From assembly GCA_900169235.1 (NCBI GenBank), contig FWCC01000333.1, positions 1-54,711 on the forward strand: a stretch of 54,711 nucleotides of DNA, given 5' to 3'. How positions within the stretch are numbered: the stretch's first letter is position 1; each line of letters starts with the position of its first letter. Positions 43,101 through 54,080 of this stretch are shown here, in pieces. A program made the position numbers and the translations under genes. Under the pieces are notes generated by a model. It was not told the DNA's origin and searched no databases. It saw nothing but the letters and a program-made list of their open reading frames with translations. This stretch comes from Zarea fungicola. Taxonomy: Eukaryota > Ascomycota > Sordariomycetes > Hypocreales > Cordycipitaceae.

Positions 43101-45286
43101 GCGAGATATCCTATGACTGCTTTGGTTTTGAGGGTTCTGGTATCGTCAGATCCGTGGGTGCCAGAGTGGATGAGCTCAAGGTCGGCGACCGAGTGGCGGT
43201 GGTGCCCAGCTCAAGCAAGGTTGGATGCCTGCGCAAGATGTTCCGCTCGGTGCACACAACTGTGGTCAAGATTCCAGACACCATGTCCTTTGCGACTGCT
43301 GCCTCTCTGCCCTGCAACTTTACTACAGTGCTGTACAGTCTCCGTGATTTGGGAAGGCTCTCCAAGAGCGACTCGATCCTCATTCATGCTGGCGCTGGTG
43401 GAACTGGACAGGTTGCCATTCAATACGCAAACCTTGTCGGCGCCGAGGTATTTGCAACTGTCTCGACGGTTGAAAAGAAGAAGCTTCTTATGGAAAAGTA
43501 CGGCGTCAAGGAAGCCAATATTTTCTCCAGTAGAAACACAGACTTTGCTGCCGGCGTTCTGCGAGCGACCGATGGCCGTGGTGTCGATGTTGTGCTCAAC
43601 TCTTTGAGTGGCGAAGGACTCCGGCGCTCGTGGGATTGCATTGCGCCCCTGGGTCGCTTTATTGAGCTAGGCAAAAAGGACATTGCAGAGAACGGACGGC
43701 TGTCAATGCGGCCCTTTGATCGCATTGCCACATTTTCCAGTGTCGACCTTTCGATCCTGGGGAAGAGCGAAGGTGCTCGTGTTGGGCAGCTGCTTGGGGA
43801 TGCCTTGAAATTAGTAGATGAGGGGCTGATGCACTCTGCAGCGCCCCTAGCAACATACAGCTTTGCCAATATCACGGATGCATTTCGACAGTTGCAAACC
43901 GGCAAGGCCATGGGCAAGATTATTCTGGTACCGCAAGATGATGCCAATGTTTCTGTAAGTGAAGGTTGAATTGCTGATAAAAGTATCCAAGACTAATATG
44001 TATTCGCTTCAGGTTCAATCTCCGCCTGCAGTCCCTCACCGTTTTGAAGAAGAGGCAACCTACGTCCTTTCCGGTGGCTTCGGTGGCCTTGGCAGGTCGA
44101 TTGCAAGATGGATGGTCTCGCGCGGCGCGAAGAATCTGGCCATCCTTTCACGATCAGGCGCCAAGAATCAATCGGCTATTCGACTAGTTGAGGAGCTAGA
44201 GGCCAAGGGCTGTCGGGTTGTCTCTCCAGTATGCGACGTTTCTAACAGGGATGCCGTTCTCAAAGCGCTGGAGAGCTGTAAATCTCTGCCTCCAATCAAG
44301 GGCTGTATCCAAGGTGCAATGCATCTCAAGGTGGGTTTTCCAGCACTGATTGCTCATCAGAGCCCAAAACAACTTACTAAACTTTTGTGATGTGATTCTA
44401 GGACATGACGCTGGGCACGATGTCTTTCGATGACTATAACCAAGTCATCAGGCCCAAGGTTGCCGGCTCGTGGAATCTGCACAACTTACTTCCCAAGAGT
44501 CTGGACTTCTTCATCATGTTATCATCAGTCAGTGGAGTCGTTGGTAACCGTGGACAAGCAAATTACAATGCCGGAAACACCTTTCAGGACGAGTTGGCGC
44601 GTTTCCGTGTACAGCAAGGACTACGGGGAACCTCGATCAACCTGGGCAGTTTAACGGCAGCAGGATACATATCAGAAAACTGGGTTGACACGATGCAGCT
44701 CACACCCATGCTTAATTTGCTATCCATGAGCATGCTCGAGGTTAGCGTAGAAGAACTGCTTGCACTGCTGGAGTTTTACGTGGATCCAGGGCGAGCACCG
44801 CCGCTCGCGTCAGCCGCAGACATTGATGAGGGCTTTTTCGGCTGCGCGATCGGTCTTCACACTGCGGAAAGCCTCCATGAAGCGGGCAAGGAAATCCCAC
44901 CATATATGGAAAGTGCCCTCTGGGCCAATCTGCGAACACTGCCGGCTTTGCGGGCCTTGGAAATGACGGGTGAGGCGACTAAAAGGCTGGCCCATTCCCC
45001 AAAGCAGAGACTTGTCGTCGCGCAGGATATTGATGCCGCAAACGTGATCGTCATTGACGCTGTTCGAGAGAAGCTTTCTAGCATGATTTCGATTCCAGCA
45101 GAGGATATTGATGTTTCGAAGCCGCTGAGTGCATTTGGAGTTGACTCGCTCGTGGCAATTGAATTTCGCACGTGGGTTATGAAGGAGCTTGGGGCAGAGA
45201 CCGCTCTATTGGAGCTTCTTGGGACGAATCCCATCAGCACCCTAGCGACGCGCATTGCCTCACAAAGTCGATATGTCAAGCTCTGA
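37105..45286 (+). CDS. Highly reducing type I polyketide synthase (2612 aa, 5 introns)
   Basis: Exons 37105-37290, 37369-37513, 37574-37842, 37919-43954, 44013-44330 and 44402-45286. Domains in order: KS (~8-435; Cys179 in DTACSAG, His314 in EAHGTGT, His353 in GHTEG); AT (~580-900; Ser673 in GHSSG); DH (~960-1250; His996 in DHKVTDNVVYPG, Asp1197 in LDCMLQ); C-methyltransferase (~1400-1600; LEVGAGTGGTT); ER (~1890-2210; GFEGSG, then AGAGGTGQVA); KR (~2225-2480; SGGFGGLG and the QANYNAGN tyrosine); and C-terminal ACP (Ser2567 in GVDSLVAIEF). All catalytic motifs are present, so a fully reducing, methylating iterative PKS is expected. It has no release domain (thioesterase, reductase or condensation), as in most fungal HR-PKSs, so a separate enzyme must release the product. 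The KS motif has AG where most have SS after the active-site C. No tailoring genes adjoin it in this window. Confidence 0.95.
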
Positions 45287-46728
45287 TTGGGTCTTCAAAA
45301 GACTGACACAAGTCAAACCCAAGTATGCTATGGATTCATCCTCTGTTGAAGTTCTGAAAGAAAAAAAGAAAGAAAAAAACCGGCAAGAGTAATAATGAGT
45401 GTTTTAACTCGTTACTCTGGCTCTTGCTGGGTTGGGTGCGCTGGTAACTGGCCGGGGTCATAGTTGCAGGACATCATTTCCTTCGTAGTAATGCCTTTCT
45501 TGTCTGCTTTTTTTTTCTCATCACCTTTTGGGACAAATTCAATTTTATTTTCATTAGCATGAAATTAGTCATGCCTCGCTTTCCAAAATCTCCGCCATTC
45601 TATCGCTTTTAGGACCTGCCAAACAAAGTGGGCAAAGCATGGCAATTGCAATGGACAATTTTCTCACCATTAGGAATTTCAATTCTGACCACGAACCCCC
45701 CCTGACAAGACATGGAGCCATCAGCTCCCCAGTAACCTGCGGTAGTTCAGTCGACCTCTAGCCCCCATCAACTCTACGGCAGTGGAGCAGCGCCCGTCTT
45801 TGACCAAAAGCCTGGCCCTTCCCAAGTAGATGGCATTCCCCGTAGCGAACGTTCAAGGCAAACAGACTTCTGGATTCCCCAGTGACTCACGACATAGCTA
45901 CGGAGGAAGCTCGTTGAAGCAGTTCCAGCTTATAATCCAACAATACACTAACACTTTTATAACGGCCATAACTAATGATAGCGTCTGGCAAATCAATTCT
46001 AGTAATTCCAGAACTTAATCCGACAATGCGTTGGGCAACATGAATTAAGAATAGGTAGCGATCACACCGGACGTGTACCGGTGCGCCGTGTGCGGTCAAC
46101 TTTTGTTTTCCGCCGAATTCATTCATCATAGTTACGGGGAAGAGTCATGGCTACATGAACAGGAACCCAAACAGGTGTCTAGAAATAAAATCGACTTTCA
46201 TGCATTGTTGGATTCACCTACACAGCTGAATTCTAACCGTCTATTTTGTTTCTTACTATGACCGTTATTGAGCCAGATATAACGTTTGTACAAATTATCA
46301 CATCCCCTGTACTCTAGCTTTTCCTAAACATCTCGCGTCACAGACGGTATCGGAGCATCCATCATATATAATGAGACTCGTGCGATTCCAACCATCTATC
46401 CTTTTCTTCGATACGTCTGACCGATTTATTCTGTCTTGTCCGAGGCGCACGGTGGTGAGTGACTGGCGCGGCCGCCTTGTCGCTGCGCAAGACAAAAAGC
46501 ATACAGACAATGATGGGTGGTGTGTAGGGCGCTTTTGGCATGATTTTATTGGATAGCCTACCTGCAATTTGCTGCACCACAGAACCAGGTGACATCCTAG
46601 CGTCCTTGTCCAGTGGGTGAGCAACATTTTTCGAACTGCCAACCCTGTCCAAGCAGTAACACGCTTGGGCTATTGTCGTAGTCTTTTTGGCGCCTTATTA
46701 TCGGCGTTTTCGTGGCGGGCTCTAAAGA
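45287..46728. other. Intergenic DNA
   Basis: 1.4 kb between the PKS stop and the NLR start. Frames up to 114 codons on the minus strand near 46298-46652 overlap one another and have no domain. No gene supported. Confidence 0.5.
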
Positions 46729-49700
46729 ATGGCCATAGGCATTTGGTGGAGATGGGCGTGGGCAGGCTTGGCCATAGTAACACTCCTCCTAGCCAGGTCG
46801 CTCCATCGCGCCATGAGCAAGATTTGTCGACCTCGCGACGGACCACGCTGTGGAACACTGCAAGATCTTACCCCCACGCTAAAAGATGCCAAATTCGAGT
46901 CCGTTGGAACTGCTCGCTGGACCAGCACGCATGACTAATGTAACACAGGATCATCGCCGTCCCTGGACTAGGTGCACATCCGTATCACACCTGGGAGGCT
47001 CTGAAGAACCCCAGACGCAGCGCCGTCGAATACCAAACTGCGCAGTCTGCAAAGATCCACCTGCTTAAAGATCTTCTCGCGCACGACTTCCCTGACGCCA
47101 GGATCTGGAATTTTGCCCATGATTCCAACTGGCTGATTGACGCCCCTTTCAAGACCACCGCGGAGATTGGCAAATGCCTGCTCACAGAGATCAAGGACAA
47201 GCGATCATCCTCCGTAAGCATCACAACGCCGATGGCCAGGCATAGCTAACACTTCTACCAGTGCCTCCCTATTGTTTTTATTGGCCATAGTCTAGGCGGT
47301 ATCATCATTAAGCAGGTACGGCAGTGTGCCTGAATAATTACTTCTTATATCTTCTAACCTATGCAAGGCTCTGTGCAATGGTGGCTCCCAAGATATCGTC
47401 GACGATACATCGGGTATCCTCTTTCTCGGAACTCCTCATCAGGGCTCATCGGTATCTATTACTGGTGCTGTGTTGGCCTGGATGACCGGTTTCCTTGGCT
47501 CAGATACAACATTACTTCTATCTCTAAAAAGTAACGACCAACAGCTCAGCACTCTTGCGGCTAACTTTAAGCATTGTATAGCCGTCTCAAATACACGTCG
47601 GCAGGAGAATATTCGGATCACATCATTCTATGAAACGAAGAAAACGTATCTGCTCGGGCTATCCCTAGGTCTTGTAAGTGAGGCCACTTCTCTGCCAGCA
47701 CCAGTCTAACCTCCTGTAGGTGGTTTCACAGAATTCTGCCGTGATCCATGACGATGCCGACGAGAGTCACGGCATTGAAACAAATCATTCTGGGCTTAAC
47801 AAATGTGGTGGGCCTACCGATATGCTCTACACAAAGCTGGTGGAGGCGATACGGCGCCTGAGAACTCCATCACGGCTCGAGCAAGCGGATAAACTGATAC
47901 GCGATGGACACTACACGGCCGACAGACTCAGGATTGAACGGCTCTCCGGTCAGTCATTGGCGATGGAGCAGTGCTATGTCAACCTGGTCATCATTGAACA
48001 GTCCCGCCAGGACTTAGGTGAATCAGACGAAGGAGAAGCTGCAGCGCCTTCCCCGTTTTCCCTCTTCGCGAGGCAGAAGGTTGAGGTACTGGACAAAACC
48101 AGTCGGGTCGAGCTGGCGGAACTGTTCAACCAACGCAAAGGGCACAGCGGTGACATGATTGAGCCAAAACGAATCCTGATCCGAGGACGCGCCGGGGTTG
48201 GCAAAACTACCTTGTGTAAAAAGATGGTGTATGAGTTTAACCGAGGTACATGGAGCGAATGGAGCAGACTTTTTGATCGCGTGCTTTGGGTGCCACTACG
48301 GAATCTTAAGTTGCCAGAGAGACGTCATGTACCTGGCTACGACTTTGAGCACCTCTTCAGTCACGAGTTTTTCTCCCTGCCAAGCAGCAGACCAGACCTT
48401 GCTAGAACACTTTCCGACGCAATGCGTACTGAACGTAGCAAGACTCTATTTCTCCTCGATGGTCTGGATGAAGTATCTCAGGATCTAGGTGGCAAAGGGG
48501 ACATGTCTCGCTTCCTCAACAGTCTTCTTGAGTACCCTAATGTCATTATCACATCACGACCCAATGCCAGCCACCTAGCACTCCAGTACGTCGACCTCGA
48601 ATTGGAGACGGTCGGATTCTACCCAGAACAAGTGAATGACTATATCAAAAGATCATTTAGCGACCCTAAAAGGGCCGCAATTGACGGGTACAAAGTCGAC
48701 AAAGTCCGGTCCTTCCTTAAAGAGCACTGGGTCATTCATGGCCTTGTCCGCATCCCCATCCAATTGGATGCGCTCTGTTACACTTGGGATGACCTGGAAC
48801 TCGAGGAGATACCCAACACCATGACCGGCATGTACAACGCAATTGAGCTAAAATTATGGAAGAAGGATATTTTACGGTTAGAGAAGAAACACAATGATAA
48901 GGAGCTCACGGAAGCAGATCTACAGACTGCTAACAGGAGAAACATTGAAATGTTCGTTGAGAATGAAATGTGGTTTTTAGAGAGCCTTGCATTTACAGGG
49001 CTGTATAATGGCGTGGTAGACTTTTCGTCTAGGGACTTGAACGGCATAGAAGATTGCTTCAAGCCCCTTTTTTTGCCTGATACGACTTTGACGTCCCTGT
49101 CTTTCCTACGAACGTCGAACCCATTAGCAGAGTACCGCAATCGACATTATCACTTTATACATCTGACATTTCAGGAGTACTTTGCCGCACGGTATTTTGT
49201 GCGACAGTGGAAACGTACAGAGGGACAGCTTCAAATCTTCACAGTCGGCTACCCAGAGTCTAGTGTTAAGGCAAGGCGGCCAGTGGAGTTCCTTTGGGAA
49301 CACAAATATACAGCACGCTACGATATATTTTGGCGCTTTGTGGCCGGACTGCTAGACGCAAACGGCCTGGCACAGGACTTTATCAATGTAATCGAGGAAG
49401 AGCCCCTGGACCTTTTAGGTCCTACGCACCAACGACTGGTCATGCATTGCCTGAGCGAAATTACGTGCCAATTGTCGATGGGGGATTTCCTGGAGCAAAG
49501 GCTGTCTCAATGGCTGCTATTTGAATGCGAATTTAACGGGAGTGCGCAGCTAGCTGGCGAAATGGAGTTTCCCGAAAAATCACTGCGGATAGCCTTACTG
49601 GAAGACTCTACTAAAGTCCAAGAAATGATTCTGCGGTCGTTAGCTAACCGAGCCCTACTTCAGCCGAGCGTTTTTGAGCTGATAGCCTCCTACCTCGAGC

Positions 49701-50884
49701 ACAAGGATGAGAATATTCGGTGTGCTGCTGTCCAGGCCTTAAGTGGCCGAAATGCGCTGCCTGATGGAGTGCTCACAGCTGTGGCGAATCAGCTCGACGA
49801 CAAGGGCGACAATGTCCGACGTGCAGTTATCAAGGCCCTAGGTCAGCAACTGGCGCTGCCTGACGAGGTACTCGCGGCCGTGGCGGCGCGTCTAGGCCAC
49901 CCGGATCGGATAGTCCGTCGCGCTGCCGTTAAAGTACTAAGTGGGCAAGCGACTCTACCTGAAAAGGTTTTCAACGCTGTAATGACGCAACTTGAGCACA
50001 AGGACTGCCGCGTCCAAGATGCCGCCGTTGAGCTCCTACTTGAGCGGCCAGTCTTGACTGACGAGTTGCTCGCGGCCATGGTGGCACGGTTAGACCATGA
50101 GGAATGGTACGTCCGACACGCCGCGGTTGCGGTCCTAGGTCAGCGACCGGTTCTGAGTGATGAGGTGCTGGCAGCTGTGACGATGCGGTTAGATGACAAG
50201 AACAGAGACGTCCAACAAGCTGCTTTTAAGTCCCTTTGCGGGCAATCTAGCCTACATAATAAGGCGCTTATATCATCTATAGTAGCCTGGCTAGACGATA
50301 AGGACTCCCCTATTCAAAGCACGGCTATTAAGCTTCTTGGTCAACAAGAGGCCTTGCCTAACGAGGTCCTTATCGCTATGGTGGCACTTCTAGATGATAG
50401 AGACTGTGATGTCCGAGACACTACTATTACGGTCTTGGGTCAGCGACCAGCACTGCCTAATAAAGTGCTAGTAGCTATAACGGTACAACTAGACCATAAG
50501 TACTCGCACGTCCGAAGCGCCGCTGTTGAGGTCCTAGGTCATCAACTGGCTTTACCTACCGAAATACTCGAAGCTATTTCGGCGAGGCTAGACAATGAGG
50601 ACTGGCATATCCGACATGCCGCCATAAAGATATTAGGTCAAGGATCGGTGCTATCTAATAAGATGCTCGAAGCTATAGCGGCGCGGCTAGACGATGAGGA
50701 CTCGCAAGTCCGAGGCGCCGCCGTTGAGGTCCTAGGTCACCAACGGGCTTTAACTACCGAAATGCTTGAAGCCATTTCGGCGAGGCTAGATGATGAGGAC
50801 TGGTATGTCCGAGACGCCGCCATTGAGTGCCTAGGTCAGGAATCAGGGCTGTCTAGCAAGATTCTTATAGCCATAGTAGCATGA
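46729..50884 (+). CDS. NLR: alpha/beta-hydrolase (SesB-like)-NACHT-HEAT (1319 aa to first stop, 4 introns)
   Basis: Exons 46729-46898, 46949-47213, 47262-47315, 47368-47673 and 47720-50884. The first intron has a weak donor (GTCCGT) but a good branch site and restores the frame. The N-terminus has a Trp-rich hydrophobic helix (IWWRWAWAGLAIVTLLLA), a possible membrane anchor. A PGAP1/SesB-type hydrolase domain follows (IIAVPGLGAHPYHTWEA; nucleophile Ser155 in GHSLGG; FLGTPHQGS). NACHT: Walker A GRAGVGKTT near residue 425, Walker B TLFLLDGLDEV, then NVIITSRPNA and LTFQEYFAARYFV. From about residue 915 come twelve 33-residue HEAT repeats of type LDDEDWYVRHAAVxVLGQ. Such proteins are fungal NLRs that act in allorecognition or antagonist sensing: repeats sense, NACHT oligomerises, and the hydrolase executes. 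The TGA at 50882 replaces a conserved Arg of repeat 12, and the same frame continues with more repeats (next entry). Confidence 0.88.
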
Positions 50885-51860
50885 CTGAATGATGACCACT
50901 TGAGTGTCCGACGTGCTGCTATGAAGCTTCTAAGCAAGCGACCGGCGCTACATTACCAAGTGATCATGGCAGTAGTGGCGCGGCTCGACGATGAGGACCT
51001 GTCTGTCCGACACGATGCTGTTCAGGCCCTAGGTCAGCAGTCAACGCTACCTGACGAGGTGCTGGTGGCTATAGTGACCTGGCTAAGCCATAAGGAGTTG
51101 TACTTCTCAGACTCTGAACACCAGTACTTTGAAGGCGATGAAGACACGGAAGATGAATACTATAAGGGCCGCCCGGACATTGAAGACTATGACGACTCGG
51201 ACGGTGAAAACTATGAAGACCCGCACGTTCAAAGCGATGAAGACACGGAAAATTAATACTATGAGGACCCGGACATTGAAGACTATGACAACTCGTTCAT
51301 CCCAGACTATACGGACTGGGATGTCCGAGAGGCCGCCGCTGAGGTCCTAGGTCAGCAGCCAGCCCTACGTGACGTGGTGCTGGTGGCAATAGTGGCATTG
51401 CTCGATCATAAAGATCACCATCTCCGAATCACCGCTCTAAAACTCCTAGGTCAACAACCAGCGCTAGCTGAAGGAGTTCTCACTGCTGTGGTGGCACGAC
51501 TAGATGGTCAGGGCGGAGACGTCCAACAAGCTGCTGTCAGTGTCTTGGATCGGCAACCAGTGCTGCCTGCCGAGATGCTTATAGCGGTGGCAGCGCGGCT
51601 GGACTATAAGGACTGGCAGTTCCGATGCGCCGCCATACAGCTCTTACGCCAGCAGTTAGCACTACCAAACGAGGTGCTCGTGACCGTGGCGGCGCGGCCG
51701 GGCGATGAGGACTGGCGTGTCCGACGCGCCGCCTTCAAGCTCTTAGATGAGCAACCAGTGCTCTCTGACGAAGTACTCGCGGCCATGGTAACGTGGCTCG
51801 ACGTCGAAGACTTTTGGGTTCCACGCGCGGTTGAGGCTGCGTTGCGGAAGCACAGCGAAT
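49676..51860 (+). repeat. 99-bp coding repeat array (33-residue HEAT units)
   Basis: About 20 units of 99 bp with strong similarity between neighbours, e.g. the units starting near 50550 and 50748 share most bases. Consensus LDDEDWYVRHAAVEVLGQQPALPDEVLAAIxAR, where variation concentrates at positions 3-10 of the unit. Such internal identity allows unequal exchange and rapid change of repeat number. Confidence 0.85.
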
Positions 51861-52120
51861 TCTATCGCACCTTCCTTCGTGGTGCTCACGTCATTTCGCT
51901 CTACAATGTCCTACTGGTAGAAAGCTTCAAAGAGCAATTAAGCTGGTACACGACGAAGGATAGGTCCTGTGTCAATATGCCGGATGGCATTAGGGAGATT
52001 CTAATACATAGTTCACTCTGCGACTTTAAGCTAGAGATAAACAGAGCGAGGCCTAAAAACTATCCATCAAACATTGGTACTGAGAGTTTTTACTTAAGCT
52101 CTCTACGATGGATAATATGA
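50885..52120 (+). pseudogene. Continuation of the NLR HEAT array beyond two in-frame stops
   Basis: The same reading frame continues past TGA 50882-50884 for about eight further 33-residue HEAT repeats and a unique C-terminal cap (ending SFYLSSLRWII, stop at 52118-52120). A second stop, TAA at 51254-51256, lies inside an acidic D/E/Y insertion that looks internally duplicated (about 51110-51310). No frameshift is seen, so the inactivation, if real, is recent. In an intact allele the receptor would be about 1730 residues with about 20 repeats. Alternatives: the truncated form is functional; or the stops are bypassed (the first could become Trp by the A-to-I mRNA editing known in sordariomycetes). 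Confidence 0.8.
51105..51310 (+). repeat. Acidic low-complexity insertion with internal duplication
   Basis: Between HEAT units lies a D/E/Y-rich stretch in which phrases such as GAAGACTATGACGACTCG and GATGAAGACACGGAA recur. The second in-frame stop of the NLR lies within it, where a GAA-type codon of the first copy corresponds to TAA in the second. Confidence 0.7.
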
Positions 52121-53679
52121 CCGCAAACGACAGCCTAGGAAACTTATTGGCGTAGCATTCTGTACATGATTTGCCTGGAATCGGTCACAGGGTCTTTTTG
52201 ATACGCCAGCTACGAAATGTTACCTGGTCACGAATGGATAAGAGTATTGCAATAACAGCAATTTTGCTGCCAATCACTTCACTATGTGGCCTGGGTTTTA
52301 CTATGAAATGATGACAGAATTATGAATAATGCAGTCGCATTGCTGAGAACGAAACTTCGAGGAACGGAGGTTGGTGAGTAGCTAGGTTCGCCGTTTATTT
52401 CTGTTTTCTATTTTGGTGCTTTGGTAAATATGAGAAAATTATTATTTGGTCACGCCACCGAGCACTTTCTGAGAGGGTACATTCCCTGCGCAGGGCGACT
52501 TACAATGGAAGAGCGAATAAGAATATGCAAGTGTCACGCCACTGAAAACCTGTAGCGTTAGCACTGCCGCAGGATAGCAATCCCTCCTGCAGCATCATCT
52601 CAGCTCTAGCATTCATCTGCTCGGAGGTCATTTCGGCAATATTTATTGCGTCGGCTTCCCATCTGACTCTAGGCTTGCCTTGTTGTTTCGGCGTCTGATA
52701 ATAAGATGATAAGAATTTGGTCTACTAGCTTTTGTGAATGCATGCTTGTGCGGCATGGCCAAGGACGGAGTTTGTGCTGTAACTTTCGTGTCTGACTTGA
52801 ACCCGCTTAGGGCAGTATGTTATCACAGAACTCTTTGCGTCTAGAACGTTGAGTCTAGGGAATATATTAACATTTTTGAGGGCCGCGTAGACTAGATCAA
52901 TTCTATCGCCGTCTCTCGGGTTTATAGCCTTAGAATCAGATGACATAGCACTACGTGTCTGGACTTTTTACTAGTTATACCTAAATAATTTTTCTCTTCT
53001 TGTGCTAGCAAGAATCCTATCATAAACGAGGGCAGAAACCTGGGCCAGCCATGTGGCCCATACCTCGGAAAACCCCTCAGCAGTTAGATATAACGCAGAA
53101 AAAAGGTAGTCTACCGCCTCCGACCTTGTAGAGGACTCTGAAAGATTTTCTTATGGTGAGACTCGTGGCTTAAGAGGAATGTGAACTCTCTACCGTTCTT
53201 TGCCATCAAAACCACGAGTCAGTCGCTGGGGAAAATGCCGCAACTAACAGCGGCTACAAGTTGCAAAGGTGGGAAAGCTTTTACAGGGGAGAGCTGGTAG
53301 TAAGCTTCCCGAACTATCTAATGTGGTTTTGTCACATTTATTCCGGAGACAAGAACAGCAACAAGATCAATAGCATGTACTGACAACTCAGTTGTTCGGC
53401 TGTTCGGTAATATGCAAGGGTCGCAACCCCCACGCGTCAAAATGTACTCACAGTAAATTTTCTAACTGCACATGGCGAGTCATGTATGCAATTTGAGAAT
53501 ACCTGGATCAAGGTTATAAAACTACATGCAAAACAAGGCTCTTAATGCCATTTTTCAATAGTGAATAGCTATGTATTGCTGGGCATTGTTAAATGGAAGA
53601 TATACAATTTCACTTTATAATAAAATCACCAAGATCGGTGCATGTTGTAACATAGCTCTTCAAAACCAGCGATTAGACT

Positions 53680-53978
53680 GTGATCTTGAGTTTTTTGAGC
53701 AAGAATGCCCGACTCACTCAGCGGTGGCTGAGGTATATCTTGTTAGTGTCGCTTCCTCGCAAGACCACCAAAAGTGGTGGTGATCAATATCCACAATCAA
53801 CATGGATAATTGGCAACGACCAATCGTGAAAAATTCCTCTTATGGAAGTAGTGTACTCCTTACCTTATTGAACCTGTAACCACCAGTTAGCGTCTATAGT
53901 GGATAGGACCGTGATCTTGAGTTTTTGAGCAAATTTCAGACTTGGTCACTGGTGGCTGAGGTACATCTTATTAGTGTC
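53680..53978. repeat. Diverged direct repeat pair (~70 bp, 231 bp apart)
   Basis: The segments 53680-53750 and 53911-53978 share GTGATCTTGAGTTTTT, GGTGGCTGAGGTA and TTAGTGTC with the same spacing, but are diverged elsewhere. They look like old duplicated non-coding DNA or ends of a decayed element. Confidence 0.7.
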
Positions 53979-54065
53979 TTTAGTGGATAACTTACCTTTA
54001 TATCTACCTTGTCTGTCTTGGATCCTGGTTAATAAGTGACGGCTTAGAATGGCATTATAGGATTC

Positions 54066-54080
54066 TTAGGGTTAGGGTTA
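54066..54080 (+). repeat. Interstitial telomere-type repeat
   Basis: TTAGGGTTAGGGTTA, two and a half units of the TTAGGG repeat used by most filamentous ascomycetes. At 15 bp it can arise by chance or from telomerase-mediated break repair. Confidence 0.6.

Noticed and set aside
33157..45286. GST plus PKS as one biosynthetic cluster
   Set aside because: 3.2 kb of empty DNA lies between them and no other cluster gene is present; possible but unsupported.
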